From CAZVBV01 sp964509975 (GTDB lineage: Bacteria > Patescibacteriota > Gracilibacteria > UBA4473), in NCBI GenBank assembly GCA_964509975.1, contig CAZDZO010000006.1, positions 1 through 55,157 on the forward strand: a stretch of DNA of 55,157 nucleotides, read 5' to 3'. Positions within the stretch are counted from its first letter, which is position 1. Every line of letters begins with the position of its first letter. The translations under genes and the position numbers were made by a program. Of this stretch, positions 1 through 8,942 are shown one piece after another. A model generated the notes under the pieces. The model saw only the letters and a list, made by a program, of their open reading frames with translations. It was not told where the DNA came from and did no database searches.

Positions 1-1416
1 CATCGTATTCTGTACAGAATTTCGAATAACCTCAGAATCAAGTTTCTCTCGGTGAAAAGAACTTTCAGTTTCAAAAATAATTTTCCCATTTCGCATTATG
101 GGTTTTGTATCGAGAAAAGACATCTTTGCAAAAGCGGGAATCTTTGCTTGTTCCGCAATCTCTGCCATTTTAGAAAGAATAGTATCGATCGAAATTTTAA
201 TTTTTTCTCTTACAATAGGTTCTTCAATTTTTTGTGGTTTTCGTTCAACCTTTGGCATTTCATCAAACAAAAATCCATCACCAGTTGATTCCTCTTTTTT
301 CTCAACGGGTTGCACAACCTTGGTAACAGGAGTGGGAGCAACGGATGTGGTAGTGGGAGGAGCGGTAACCACTCTTTTCTCAATAGGCTTTACACTTGCG
401 ATTCCTTGGCAGAGATTTACCACGGCAATTTCAAGAGGAAGTTCCACGATAGGGGAGGTCTTGAGTTGCGCAAGTGCGCTTTCTATCTGATTAATCGCAG
501 GAAGAAGCTTGGTAATATATTCACCATCAGTGAGATTCTGATGAAGCTTATCTCGGAGAAATCCGAGAAAGTCATGACCAAATGTTCGAAAATCTTTTCC
601 AGCGGAAGAAATTTCTTTTAAAACTGCAAGACCCGCTTCACTGTCTTTTTCTTCAATAGCATTCCAAAATTGCTCCAGTGTTTCTGTTGTCGAAATTCCA
701 AGAGAATCACGAACGGCGTTGGTTGTAATATTGTTTTCTGTTTCTGCAGAAATCTGTTCTAATAATGAAATGGCATCTCGAAGCCCTCCTTCTGCCTTTC
801 GAGCAATGAGTTGAAAAGCTTCTTCTTCGACAGAAAATTTTTCCGTCTTTGAAATCAATTCTAACCGTTCAACCAATTGATCGAGCCCAAATCGATTAAA
901 AATAAATGTTTGGCATCGAGAGATAATAGTTTCTGGCAACTTGTGCATTTCGGTTGTCGCGAGCAAGAAATAAGCATGTTCTGGCGGTTCTTCAAGTGTT
1001 TTTAGGAGGGCATTAAACGCCTCCTTTGTCAGCATGTGTACTTCATCAATGATGTACACTTTTCGCTTGGCTCTGTTTGGAGAGAAGAGAATCTTTTCTC
1101 TCAAATCCCTGATTTCATCAATTCCACGATTAGACGCCGCATCGATTTCAATCACATCCACTAAGTTTCCTTCCGCAATATCAATACACATATCGCATTG
1201 TCCACAAGGATTTCCGTCTTTCAATTTTTCACAGGTGAGTCCTTTTGCAAAAATCCGAGCCATAGAAGTTTTTCCCGTTCCTCGGCTTCCTGAAAAAAGG
1301 TACGCATGAGAAGGTTGTTCAGCGCGGAGCGCGTTTTTGAGTGTTTTTACGACAGAAGTTTGTCCAACGATGTCTGAAAATGTTTGAGGTCGATACTTTA
1401 AAAAGAGTGAAGACAT
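1..1416 (-). CDS. dnaX: DNA polymerase III gamma/tau subunit (partial, 3' end beyond window)
   Basis: This is the clamp-loader ATPase of the replicative polymerase. The reading frame is open from the ATG at 1416 to the window edge (472 codons, no stop), so the C-terminus is missing. The N-terminus MSSLFLKYRP is typical of DnaX. Visible motifs are the Walker A GSRGTGKTS (about residues 43-51), the zinc-binding cysteines 62, 71, 74 and 77, the Walker B YIIDEVH (121-127) and a later SRCQTF sensor segment. After about residue 340 the sequence becomes a proline/threonine/valine linker and the start of a tau-like C-terminal region. The gene is followed upstream by a 110-bp spacer with AT-rich repeats and then murG in the same direction. 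Identification is secure; whether a gamma product is made by frameshifting cannot be judged here. Confidence 0.96.
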   Translation of the reverse strand, partial: MSSLFLKYRPQTFSDIVGQTSVVKTLKNALRAEQPSHAYLFSGSRGTGKTSMARIFAKGLTCEKLKDGNPCGQCDMCIDIAEGNLVDVIEIDAASNRGIDEIRDLREKILFSPNRAKRKVYIIDEVHMLTKEAFNALLKTLEEPPEHAYFLLATTEMHKLPETIISRCQTFIFNRFGLDQLVERLELISKTEKFSVEEEAFQLIARKAEGGLRDAISLLEQISAETENNITTNAVRDSLGISTTETLEQFWNAIEEKDSEAGLAVLKEISSAGKDFRTFGHDFLGFLRDKLHQNLTDGEYITKLLPAINQIESALAQLKTSPIVELPLEIAVVNLCQGIASVKPIEKRVVTAPPTTTSVAPTPVTKVVQPVEKKEESTGDGFLFDEMPKVERKPQKIEEPIVREKIKISIDTILSKMAEIAEQAKIPAFAKMSFLDTKPIMRNGKIIFETESSFHREKLDSEVIRNSVQNTM

Positions 1417-1526
1417 GCGTTTTTTGTAGGGTCAAGAAACGAGACGAGTGTACTTTTTTGTGTTGGTTTGTAAATAAAATAGTTAACAGTTAATAGTTTA
1501 TAGTTCATAGCATGAATAGAGGCGTT

Positions 1527-2567
1527 TTATGATGTTAGAATCTGAGCAATTTCGTTCGCCTTATTCTCAATAGTCGTTTTTTGGAGTGATTTTTTCAATG
1601 ATTCATCATTCATAGTTCGTTCGATAGTATCGACAAAAGTTTCTGGAGTGGTGTTTTTTTCTTCCAATAACACGCATAAATTTTTCTCGGAAAAATATTG
1701 TGCATTCAGGAGCTGATGATTTCGTGCGACTGAGGGCAGGGGAATGATAATACTCGGTACTTTTGTCGATATTATTTCAAACAACGAATTAGCGCCTCCA
1801 CGAGCGATTATCAAATCAGATTCGTGAATCTTTTGAGCTAGCTTTGCAGTAGGAATAAATTCATATTCTGTGAAATTGTCATGACATATGTTTGTTTTTT
1901 TTCCTACGCCTGCAACGAGTGTCATGACATATTTTTTCATTAATTTGTCCTGACATTTCATTGTCATTTCATTGAGAAATTGAGCCCCTTGTGATCCCCC
2001 GAAGACGAGGATTTTATTTCCGTTGGTAGATTGGTCTCCTGAGTTTGAGAGGAGTGGGGGAGTGCGATCCTTTTCGATTGTGGGTGAGTAGAAAAGAGGC
2101 ATGGGATTATTCCCGAAACTTTGGAAGGTTTGCGTGGAAAATTGGCTCGCCAACTTCGTTAAAATACCGGCAGAAATGTCTGATTCATGGGAATAAATCT
2201 TCCCTTTAAATCCAAATAAAGCCTTTGCGGCAACCAGAAATGGAAACCCAACGAATCCACCTTTGAAAAATATGACATCGGGGGTGATTTCCTTCAATAA
2301 TTGCAGTGCTTTCCAGCAGGATTGCATAATGAGAAAGGGATCCGTTAAGTTTTTCCACGATAAATACCGACGAATCTTCCCGGCTTGGAAGAAATGTACT
2401 GGCAAATCGGTGAAGTTCTCAGCAACAATTTTTCGATCCAAGGTGTTGTCAGACACGACTAACTCGACTTCTGCCCCCTTTTTTACAAGCTCATCTATAA
2501 GATTACGGAGAGGAAAGATGTGTCCGCCTGTTCCACCACCAATGAGGAGAATCTTCTTTGTTTTCAT
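1527..2567 (-). CDS. murG: UDP-GlcNAc:lipid I N-acetylglucosaminyltransferase
   Basis: MurG makes lipid II from lipid I on the cytoplasmic face of the membrane, the last intracellular step of peptidoglycan synthesis. The 346-residue length is normal. The N-terminal glycine-rich loop GGGTGGH is at residues 10-16, HESD near 127-130, the second-domain loop GGSQGA at 190-195 and the nucleotide-sugar binding segment RGGANSLFE at 256-264. This is the two-domain GT-B layout of the family. It lies just downstream of ftsW on the same strand (128-bp gap), the usual division/cell-wall pairing. Confidence 0.95.
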   Translation of the reverse strand: MKTKKILLIGGGTGGHIFPLRNLIDELVKKGAEVELVVSDNTLDRKIVAENFTDLPVHFFQAGKIRRYLSWKNLTDPFLIMQSCWKALQLLKEITPDVIFFKGGFVGFPFLVAAKALFGFKGKIYSHESDISAGILTKLASQFSTQTFQSFGNNPMPLFYSPTIEKDRTPPLLSNSGDQSTNGNKILVFGGSQGAQFLNEMTMKCQDKLMKKYVMTLVAGVGKKTNICHDNFTEYEFIPTAKLAQKIHESDLIIARGGANSLFEIISTKVPSIIIPLPSVARNHQLLNAQYFSEKNLCVLLEEKNTTPETFVDTIERTMNDESLKKSLQKTTIENKANEIAQILTS

Positions 2568-2695
2568 CGTTTAGGAGTGTACTGGACCATGGGGAATTTT
2601 CAATCTTCAATTATGAATTTGAGAAGAATATTAAATGTAAAAGGTAAAATATAAAAATAAGTTCTAAGCTCTAAGTTCTATAAACTATTAACTCC

Positions 2696-3805
2696 TCATG
2701 CGTGATGATACCGTTTTTGTTTTTCTTTTTGGTATCCAGAAATTTGAAGCAAAATTCCAAAAGCGATCAAGGTCATCAAGAGTGAAGTTCCTCCATAAGA
2801 AATAAGAGGAAGGGTGATTCCCGTATTTGGCAACAGGGCAAGATTCACTCCAATATTATAAAAGGCTTGTCCACAGATCCATGTGGTGATTCCCACAGCG
2901 AGAAGTTTTGCAAACATGTCTGGAGTACGTTGTGCGATGAGAAACCCTCGATAAGCGATAAAAAGATACGCTCCTACCAAAATAAGAATACGGAAAAAGC
3001 CCATCTCTTCTGATATTGCGGCAAAAATAGTATCGGATTGTACTTCGGGAAGATAATCGAATTTTTGAATAGAATTCTGAAATCCTCGTCCAAATGCCCC
3101 TCCAGATCCAACAGCAATAAGCGCTTGTTTCACTTGAAATCCTGTATTGAGTGGATCGAGGTTTGGGTTGAGATATACCTTCACACGATGAAGGATATAG
3201 GGTGTTGTCATGGTAATGATAGTTGCAGCGAGTGCACATACTCCAATTCCTCCAAAGAAGTGCTTCAGATTAGCGCCAGCGATGTAATAAATAGCAGCAG
3301 CGGTGAGACTGAGCACGAGCAGAGATCCAAAGTCTGATTGAATCATTAAAAGCAGTGCTGGAATTCCCAAGATAAACACGAAAGGCATAAATCCTCCTTT
3401 GAGGCTTCCTGGGTCGATTTTGCTACTCGAAAAAAGTGCAGAAAGAAAAATGATCACACTGAGTTTTACAATTTCTACTGGTTGAAAGGAAATTGGTCCG
3501 AGTTTGAGCCACAATCTGGCAGCGGTTCCATAGCTCTCTCCTATGGTAATACTCATGATGAGGAGAATAATTCCAATGAGAAAAAGGAGACCGGAAAGTT
3601 TTTTCAAGCGTTCATAAGGAAACTTAAATCCCAAAATAAAGAGGGGAACTCCCATGATGATATAGCGAAAGTGTCGCCAGAAATAAAAGTCATTTTGTCC
3701 AGTGACGTCGAAACTCGCTGAAATAGAGATAGAACTCATCATCACGAGTCCAAAAATAGTCAGTCCCGCCACCGCAAAAAATAATCCTTTATCTACCGTA
3801 TTCAT
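2696..3805 (-). CDS. ftsW: SEDS-family peptidoglycan glycosyltransferase FtsW
   Basis: This is a 369-residue polytopic membrane protein of the FtsW/RodA/SpoVE (SEDS) family, which polymerises lipid II. About ten hydrophobic helices are visible. The C-terminal signature NIGVNLALLPNTGITLPLIS followed by YGGTSLL is the conserved SEDS motif. Position next to murG and the wording of this motif favour FtsW over RodA, though RodA is not excluded. The gene runs divergently from the small hypothetical gene that begins at 3907. Confidence 0.88.
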   Translation of the reverse strand: MNTVDKGLFFAVAGLTIFGLVMMSSISISASFDVTGQNDFYFWRHFRYIIMGVPLFILGFKFPYERLKKLSGLLFLIGIILLIMSITIGESYGTAARLWLKLGPISFQPVEIVKLSVIIFLSALFSSSKIDPGSLKGGFMPFVFILGIPALLLMIQSDFGSLLVLSLTAAAIYYIAGANLKHFFGGIGVCALAATIITMTTPYILHRVKVYLNPNLDPLNTGFQVKQALIAVGSGGAFGRGFQNSIQKFDYLPEVQSDTIFAAISEEMGFFRILILVGAYLFIAYRGFLIAQRTPDMFAKLLAVGITTWICGQAFYNIGVNLALLPNTGITLPLISYGGTSLLMTLIAFGILLQISGYQKEKQKRYHHA

Positions 3806-3843
3806 CGGGAGCTATTGTAGCGGAAAAATCTTTTTGGAAAACC

Positions 3844-3872
3844 TTGACAGGATATTTCGAACACATTAGAAA
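3844..3872 (+). promoter_or_regulatory. Candidate sigma-70 promoter for the 3907 gene
   Basis: A perfect -35 TTGACA (3844-3849) is followed after 17 bp by TAGAAA (3867-3872), a 4/6 match to the -10 box. It lies in the divergent ftsW/hypothetical gap and points to the gene at 3907. No Shine-Dalgarno site follows. Confidence 0.5.
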
Positions 3873-3906
3873 GAGGGTTGCTTACATGTTTTAACCCTAT
3901 TCTCCT

Positions 3907-4266
3907 ATGAAAAAAGGATCCGATAATTTTAGTGGCGATAAAAAATCTCTTGTTAATGGAATATTAATTGCTGGATTGTACGAGGAACTAAACCCACAAC
4001 CCGATAAAACAGTAGAAGATGGTGGAGGAACTACAAAAGAAAAGGTAATAACACCTGTTCCCGAAGTAGTAAAACAAAAAGAAAATCTATTGGCTATTAT
4101 CTACAATGGGACAGTTTCAGTATTTAAAGATGGTATGAAGGGACTGGTTGAGTCTCTAATAGGCGCGTCTAAAAGAGAGGAAGAGGGAATTAAAAAAAGT
4201 ACGCGAGAAAAAATAGGTGATGTCCTAGACAGCCTTCAAGAAGAAACGGAATTCGGGCTGGGGTAA
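3907..4266 (+). CDS. Hypothetical protein, 119 aa
   Basis: I do not recognise this protein. It is a soluble, charged polypeptide beginning MKKGSDNFSG. A proline/glycine-rich linker near residues 30-50 separates a short N-terminal part from a helical, lysine/glutamate-rich C-terminal part (about 60-119). There is no signal peptide or convincing membrane helix. It is preceded by a promoter at 3844-3872 and ends 4 bp before the convergent purD stop. Isolated transcription next to housekeeping genes resembles the other small hypothetical genes in the window (12119, 13070, 52208). Confidence 0.65.
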   Translation: MKKGSDNFSGDKKSLVNGILIAGLYEELNPQPDKTVEDGGGTTKEKVITPVPEVVKQKENLLAIIYNGTVSVFKDGMKGLVESLIGASKREEEGIKKSTREKIGDVLDSLQEETEFGLG

Positions 4267-4270
4267 AAAA

Positions 4271-5608
4271 TTAGTTTCGTATTTCTGCTAAATCATCAAT
4301 TCGTTTCTGCACCAATTCGGCAGTTCCAATGTCTTTTCGGTAAAAGAGTGGACCTTCAAATTGTGCAATCATCGCTTCGCAGTTTTGATTTGCTTCTTCT
4401 AAAGTTCCTCCCATTCCCAGTACTCCAATCGCTCGTCCTCCGCTGAGAATTAGTGTTTCTTCGTCTGATAATGTGATACCAGCAAAGAAGGTTTTGACAT
4501 GGTTGATGTTCCAGTTTTTAGGAGCGGTGATTTGAGCACCTTTTTCAGGGCTAGTCGGATATCCCTTGGCACAGAGATATTTGAGCACGGTTGCAACGGG
4601 TTCAAATTCTAGTTTTCCGATTTCCTCAAGTCGTCCTTGAATAGCTTTTTCACACACATCTATAAAATCAGTTTTCAAAATCGGTAAAATATTGAGCGCT
4701 TCAGGGTCTCCGAAGCGGGCATTGTATTCAATCAATTTTATTCCGTTTTTCGTCACGATAAATCCGCCGTACATCACGCCAACAAATCGTTCCCCCAATT
4801 CTTCTTTCATCGCCTTCATGACGCGCTCGGTAATATTATGAGCATCGGCAATATCTTGATCGGTGAGAAAGGGGAGGGAATTATGTTCATCACTAATCGT
4901 TCCCATGCCACCAGTTTGTGGTCCTTGGTCGCCAACAAAGGCACGTTTGTGATCTTGAATAGCTGGTGTATCGAGCACTGTTTTGCCATCTACAAGTGAA
5001 ATCAGAGAAAATTCTTGTCCAATGAGTTTTTCTTCGAGTACTACGCGTCCAAACTTTTCAATTGACTGCTTTGCGAAATCTTCTGCTTCTTCAAAAGTTT
5101 CAAAATGATCTCCCGCTACAATGACGCCTTTTCCTCCCAAGAGTCCATCAGCTTTGACCACAATCTGTCCGTCAAATTTTTCAAAGAATCCTTTTCGTGA
5201 TTCGGCATTCACTTCTGTTGAAACAAGGAAATCAGGAGAAGCATCTATATCGTATTTTTTAAGCAAATTACGTGTGAAGCTTTTAGAACTTTCGAGTTGC
5301 ACACATTTTTGTGATGGTGCAAAAGAGGAAACATTCAGCGTTTGTAAAAAGTCAGTAACACCAGCTTGAATAGGATCTTCCGGTCCGACTACAGCGAAGT
5401 CTGGCTTCACGTCTTCAACGACTTGTTTTAAGAGATTAAGATTACTGAGCGAATCTGTGAGAATTATTTCCACTCCCAAAAGTACCATTCCTGGATTTCG
5501 AAATGTGGCAAAATTCACAATGCGAGGTTTTTGTGAAGACCTTGCAAGTGCGTCACAGATAGCGTTTTCTCTTCCGCCGTTACCAATAACAAGAATTGTT
5601 TTTGTCAT
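4271..5608 (-). CDS. purD: Phosphoribosylamine-glycine ligase
   Basis: PurD joins glycine to phosphoribosylamine (GAR synthetase), the second step of purine synthesis. The length of 445 residues is typical. Diagnostic pieces are GNGGRENAI at the N-terminus, GPEDPIQAGV, the ATP-grasp loop VVKADGLLGGKGV, QDHKRAFVGDQGPQTGGMGT and the metal/substrate segment IEYNARFGDPE. It is not in an operon with the other purine genes seen here (purM at 48255, purF at 50583). Confidence 0.96.
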   Translation of the reverse strand: MTKTILVIGNGGRENAICDALARSSQKPRIVNFATFRNPGMVLLGVEIILTDSLSNLNLLKQVVEDVKPDFAVVGPEDPIQAGVTDFLQTLNVSSFAPSQKCVQLESSKSFTRNLLKKYDIDASPDFLVSTEVNAESRKGFFEKFDGQIVVKADGLLGGKGVIVAGDHFETFEEAEDFAKQSIEKFGRVVLEEKLIGQEFSLISLVDGKTVLDTPAIQDHKRAFVGDQGPQTGGMGTISDEHNSLPFLTDQDIADAHNITERVMKAMKEELGERFVGVMYGGFIVTKNGIKLIEYNARFGDPEALNILPILKTDFIDVCEKAIQGRLEEIGKLEFEPVATVLKYLCAKGYPTSPEKGAQITAPKNWNINHVKTFFAGITLSDEETLILSGGRAIGVLGMGGTLEEANQNCEAMIAQFEGPLFYRKDIGTAELVQKRIDDLAEIRN

Positions 5609-5675
5609 GAAATTACTTAAAAGTAAGCAGAGCGAAGTATAAGAGGAAAAAGTTAAAAAGTCTAAGAGTTGGAAT

Positions 5676-5783
5676 TTCTCCCCTTGCAGGGGGGACTGTG
5701 GGGGGTATAAAAAAAGTATTCCATAAAATTAGAACTTAAAAAATTTAGATACCCCCTCTAACTTCCCCCTGCGAGGGGGAGAA
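5676..5783. repeat. MITE-like element with ~34-bp terminal inverted repeats
   Basis: The left arm (5676-5708) and right arm (5749-5783) are imperfect inverted copies. Each contains its own small hairpin of C and G runs (CTCCCC..GGGG), with an AT-rich 40-bp middle. It fills the purD/pilC gap. Single-arm relatives occur near 33796-33815, 40019-40051 and 52697-52730, so this is a dispersed family. Confidence 0.65.
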
Positions 5784-5786
5784 AAA

Positions 5787-7004
5787 CTATCCAAGCATTT
5801 GATCGTTCATCTTCAGGATTGGCAAGTAAATTGCCAAAATCATGAACACGGCTCCAGCTGCAATGATAGCCAAAATAATGGGCTCCATCATTTTTGAGAG
5901 CGTTCCAATCTTTCGGCTGAGTTCGTCTTCATAGAAGTCGGCAATCTTAATCATGATATTTTCAAGCGATGCGGTTTTTTCTCCAATCGAAATCATATTA
6001 ATCAGCATTTGTGGAAAGAGGTTCTCACTATCGGCCAAGTTCTCTCCAATCGGGATTCCCTTGGAAAGGTCTTCAGAAGTCAGAAGAAGTTTTTCTTCGT
6101 AAATCGGATTCCCTGTCACACTAGCAGTAATCTTGAGTCCTTCAACGATAGGAACTCCTGAAGCAATCAAGAATCCAAAAATACGGGTGAGTCGAGAAAG
6201 AATCATTCCTTTAAGAATAGGACCGATTATTGGGAGTGATAAAAGTATTTGTGCCCATTGGAGTCGTCCCCAACGAGATCGTTTCCAAAGAGTAAAAAGA
6301 GTGATTACGACAATAATTCCTGCAATAAGAAGTGGCCATTGCTTCAAAACGAGATCACTCATTGCCACCAGAATTCGTGTCGGAAGCGGAAGACTTTCAA
6401 TATCTCCAAAAAGATCAATAAGTTTTGGGACCACAAAGATAATTACAACAATGGCCAACAGAACCATTACAACAACCACAATAATTGGGTAGGTCATAAC
6501 GGCTTGTACCTTTTTTTGAATAAAGTTCAGTCGTTCATATTGAGCGACAAGTTCTTTCAAAACTTCATTTAATTTTCCTGATTTTTCACCAGCTTCAACG
6601 ATGGAACAGGTGGCTTTATCAAAAATATCACTATTTTGACGCATGGCACCAGCTAAGCTTTCTCCTTCTTCAATAAGATTGTGAACATCTCCAATTACTC
6701 GTTTCATCTTTTGATTTTGCGTTTGTTGTTGAAGCATTCGAAGGGCTTCTGGGATAGAAATTCCCGCTTGTACAACCGCTCCGAGAAGTTGAAAGAAAAG
6801 AAGTTTTTCTTGTAATTTAACAGGGGATTGTTCAATAACCCACTCATTTGCAAGATTAAATATATCTTTTAATTCAGCTACTACGCCTTTTGATTTTTCT
6901 TTTTTTTTCGCAATTATTTTTTCATCTTTAATGTCGAGAATAATCTCATCGAAATTTTTTTCAATTTCAGGGGCCTGTGGATTAGGAGGGATAGGATTTG
7001 TCAT
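5787..7004 (-). CDS. pilC: Type IV pilus inner-membrane platform protein PilC/GspF
   Basis: This is the 405-residue platform protein on which the pilus ATPases act. It carries two copies of the GspF domain. The first is around residues 70-195 (LLFFQLLGAVVQAGISIPEAL) and the second is around 270-395 (ILSRLTRIFGFLIASGVPIVEGL). Three hydrophobic membrane segments lie near 170-195, 215-240 and the C-terminus. The N-terminal 60 residues are charged and look cytoplasmic. It starts 3 bp after the pilB stop, so the two are translationally linked. Confidence 0.92.
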   Translation of the reverse strand: MTNPIPPNPQAPEIEKNFDEIILDIKDEKIIAKKKEKSKGVVAELKDIFNLANEWVIEQSPVKLQEKLLFFQLLGAVVQAGISIPEALRMLQQQTQNQKMKRVIGDVHNLIEEGESLAGAMRQNSDIFDKATCSIVEAGEKSGKLNEVLKELVAQYERLNFIQKKVQAVMTYPIIVVVVMVLLAIVVIIFVVPKLIDLFGDIESLPLPTRILVAMSDLVLKQWPLLIAGIIVVITLFTLWKRSRWGRLQWAQILLSLPIIGPILKGMILSRLTRIFGFLIASGVPIVEGLKITASVTGNPIYEEKLLLTSEDLSKGIPIGENLADSENLFPQMLINMISIGEKTASLENIMIKIADFYEDELSRKIGTLSKMMEPIILAIIAAGAVFMILAIYLPILKMNDQMLG

Positions 7005-7006
7005 GA

Positions 7007-8248
7007 TTAGTCTTTCACAAGTTTATAAACTTCCTCAAGAGAGGTCTCGCCTCGAACAGCCTTAATGAGGCCATCTTGTTCGAGTGTGATCATTCCTTCT
7101 TTTTGGGCGAGCTTTTGAATTTCAAAAGAAGGACTTCCTGCCAAAATAGATTTTTTGATTTCCTCACTCATATAAAGTACTTCGTAAATTCCAAGTCGTC
7201 CGAGATAACCTTGTCCAGCACATTTTTCACAACCGTCTTTGTTTTTGGTATAAAAAATAGGATCATTAAGCAGTCCATCATCAAATCCTTCATACGCGGC
7301 AAAAACAGAAAAAGCTTGTTGGATTTTTTTCTTGGCATCAATACTTGGCGTTTGTGGTTGTTTGCAATTATCACAGAGTTTCCGTGCTAATCGTTGCGCA
7401 ATAATCAAGTTTACTGATGCCGTCAAAAGAAAGTCAGGTACTTTCATATTCATGATACGAGTGATGGTCTCAACGGCAGAATTGGTGTGGATGGTAGAGA
7501 GTACTAAGTGTCCTGTTAGGGAGGCTTCAATCGCAATATCAATCGTTTCTTTGTCACGAATCTCTCCGACCATGATGATGTCTGGATCTTGACGGAGAGC
7601 GGTTCTTAGCCCTGAAGCAAAAGAATAACCGATGTCAGGTCGCATTTGACTTTGGTTGATTCCTTCAGTTTGATTCTCGATTGGATCTTCGAAGGTCATA
7701 ATATTTTTCTCAATCGAATTTAGATAATCAAGTGCAGAATATAATGTAGTAGTTTTTCCAGATCCAGTTGGTCCAGTGGTGAGAATAATTCCATTTGGAT
7801 CACTTACCGCTTTCATGAATCGTTCATAATTTCGCCCCACGATCCCAAGTTTTTGAAGTTTCGGAATGGTTCGTGATTTGTCTACAACACGCATCACAAT
7901 CTTTTCTCCATTTATTGTTGGAAGAGTGGACGTACGCATATCAACTTCAGTGTCTCCTACATAAGTCGTAATTCGTCCATCTTGTGGGATTCTTGATTCA
8001 TCGATTTTGAGATTCGACATAATCTTGATACGAGAGACAACTCCTGGATGAAGATTGCGTGGGTATTCCACAAGAATTTGCAAAATTCCATCAATACGGA
8101 GACGAATCTGTACAAGGGCTTTGTGTGGTTCAATATGAATATCGGAAGCCCCTTTTTCAAGCGACATTTTCATTGAAGACTCAATAAGTGAAGGCACGTC
8201 TCCAGCGACGATTGCATCTTTTAATATTTCAATAGTAGTTTGTGCCAT
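7007..8248 (-). CDS. pilB: Type IV pilus assembly ATPase PilB (GspE family, short form)
   Basis: This hexameric secretion ATPase powers pilus extension. Walker A GPTGSGKT is at 159-166, the Asp box TFEDPIE at 185-191, Walker B DPDIIMVGE at 221-229, followed by a HxN-type His-box STIHTNSA. Cysteine pairs CDNC (292-295) and CEKC (340-343) form the tetracysteine zinc motif of PilB/GspE, which PilT lacks. At 413 residues it lacks most of the long N-terminal N1 domain of classical PilB (about 560 aa). It begins directly in the N2 region (GASDIHIEP), so contact with a GspL/PilM-like partner may differ. Confidence 0.92.
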   Translation of the reverse strand: MAQTTIEILKDAIVAGDVPSLIESSMKMSLEKGASDIHIEPHKALVQIRLRIDGILQILVEYPRNLHPGVVSRIKIMSNLKIDESRIPQDGRITTYVGDTEVDMRTSTLPTINGEKIVMRVVDKSRTIPKLQKLGIVGRNYERFMKAVSDPNGIILTTGPTGSGKTTTLYSALDYLNSIEKNIMTFEDPIENQTEGINQSQMRPDIGYSFASGLRTALRQDPDIIMVGEIRDKETIDIAIEASLTGHLVLSTIHTNSAVETITRIMNMKVPDFLLTASVNLIIAQRLARKLCDNCKQPQTPSIDAKKKIQQAFSVFAAYEGFDDGLLNDPIFYTKNKDGCEKCAGQGYLGRLGIYEVLYMSEEIKKSILAGSPSFEIQKLAQKEGMITLEQDGLIKAVRGETSLEEVYKLVKD

Positions 8249-8255
8249 TGGGGAT

Positions 8256-8939
8256 TTATTGGGAGAAAAGATGAATCTTCATTCGTACATCCAGTGTCTC
8301 ATTCTTTTGATTTCTTGTTGTTTGAATAGATCCAATGTGAGTAAGTGGAAGGAGATTGTTTTCTAGAAATTTATAATCTACGAGCTCAATTTGATCAGAA
8401 GTTTTCCCTTCTTTGATGCGATTTGAAATGGTTCCTTTTTGAAGAAATTGAACAAATTCTTGTAAATTTTCTTCATCGCTCAAGAAGTTCAGAGAGACCA
8501 ACATCATTGAATAGGGATTGGATTTGTCTTTTTTTGATTTTCCAAAAAGAACTTTTGTAAGTTCAAACTTAGAATCATGATGTGTGGAATCAAGATTTTC
8601 AAGTTGTAGTGCGTAGAGTTCGAGAACCTTTACAACTTTTCCTGTATCAATTGTCTTTGGAAACCATTGCTTCTCTCGTACGACGTAAGGACCGGCAAGT
8701 CTTTCGAATTCGGATTCCATCTTTTCGAGTTCTTGGATTTTGGCTTCGTTTTTTTGCTGAAGGGAGTTAATCATGAGTGTAAGAGACCTATTCTCAGTTC
8801 GTTTTTGTTGCCATTCTGAAAGTTTGGGAATGACCATGGATCCCCAAAGGGCAATAGCGAGTATCAAGAGAACAACCCAAGCAATTGGATTTCTTCTCAT
8901 CCGTGCTTTTCGAGGTGTAAGGGGAGTGTTTTTACTCAT
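8256..8939 (-). CDS. PilO-like type IV pilus assembly protein
   Basis: This is a 227-residue bitopic protein with a short basic cytoplasmic tail, one transmembrane helix at about residues 19-38, a coiled-coil stretch (about 45-80) and a compact C-terminal domain. That layout and the position between a PilN-like gene and pilB identify it as the likely PilO alignment-complex subunit. Sequence similarity alone would be weak, so this rests partly on context. It is separated by 7 bp from pilB. Confidence 0.6.
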   Translation of the reverse strand: MSKNTPLTPRKARMRRNPIAWVVLLILAIALWGSMVIPKLSEWQQKRTENRSLTLMINSLQQKNEAKIQELEKMESEFERLAGPYVVREKQWFPKTIDTGKVVKVLELYALQLENLDSTHHDSKFELTKVLFGKSKKDKSNPYSMMLVSLNFLSDEENLQEFVQFLQKGTISNRIKEGKTSDQIELVDYKFLENNLLPLTHIGSIQTTRNQKNETLDVRMKIHLFSQ

Positions 8940-8942
8940 TTT

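Noticed and set aside
7007..8248. PilT (retraction ATPase) instead of PilB
   Set aside because: The two CxxC pairs (292-295, 340-343) are the zinc motif of PilB/GspE, and the gene is first to PilC in an assembly operon.
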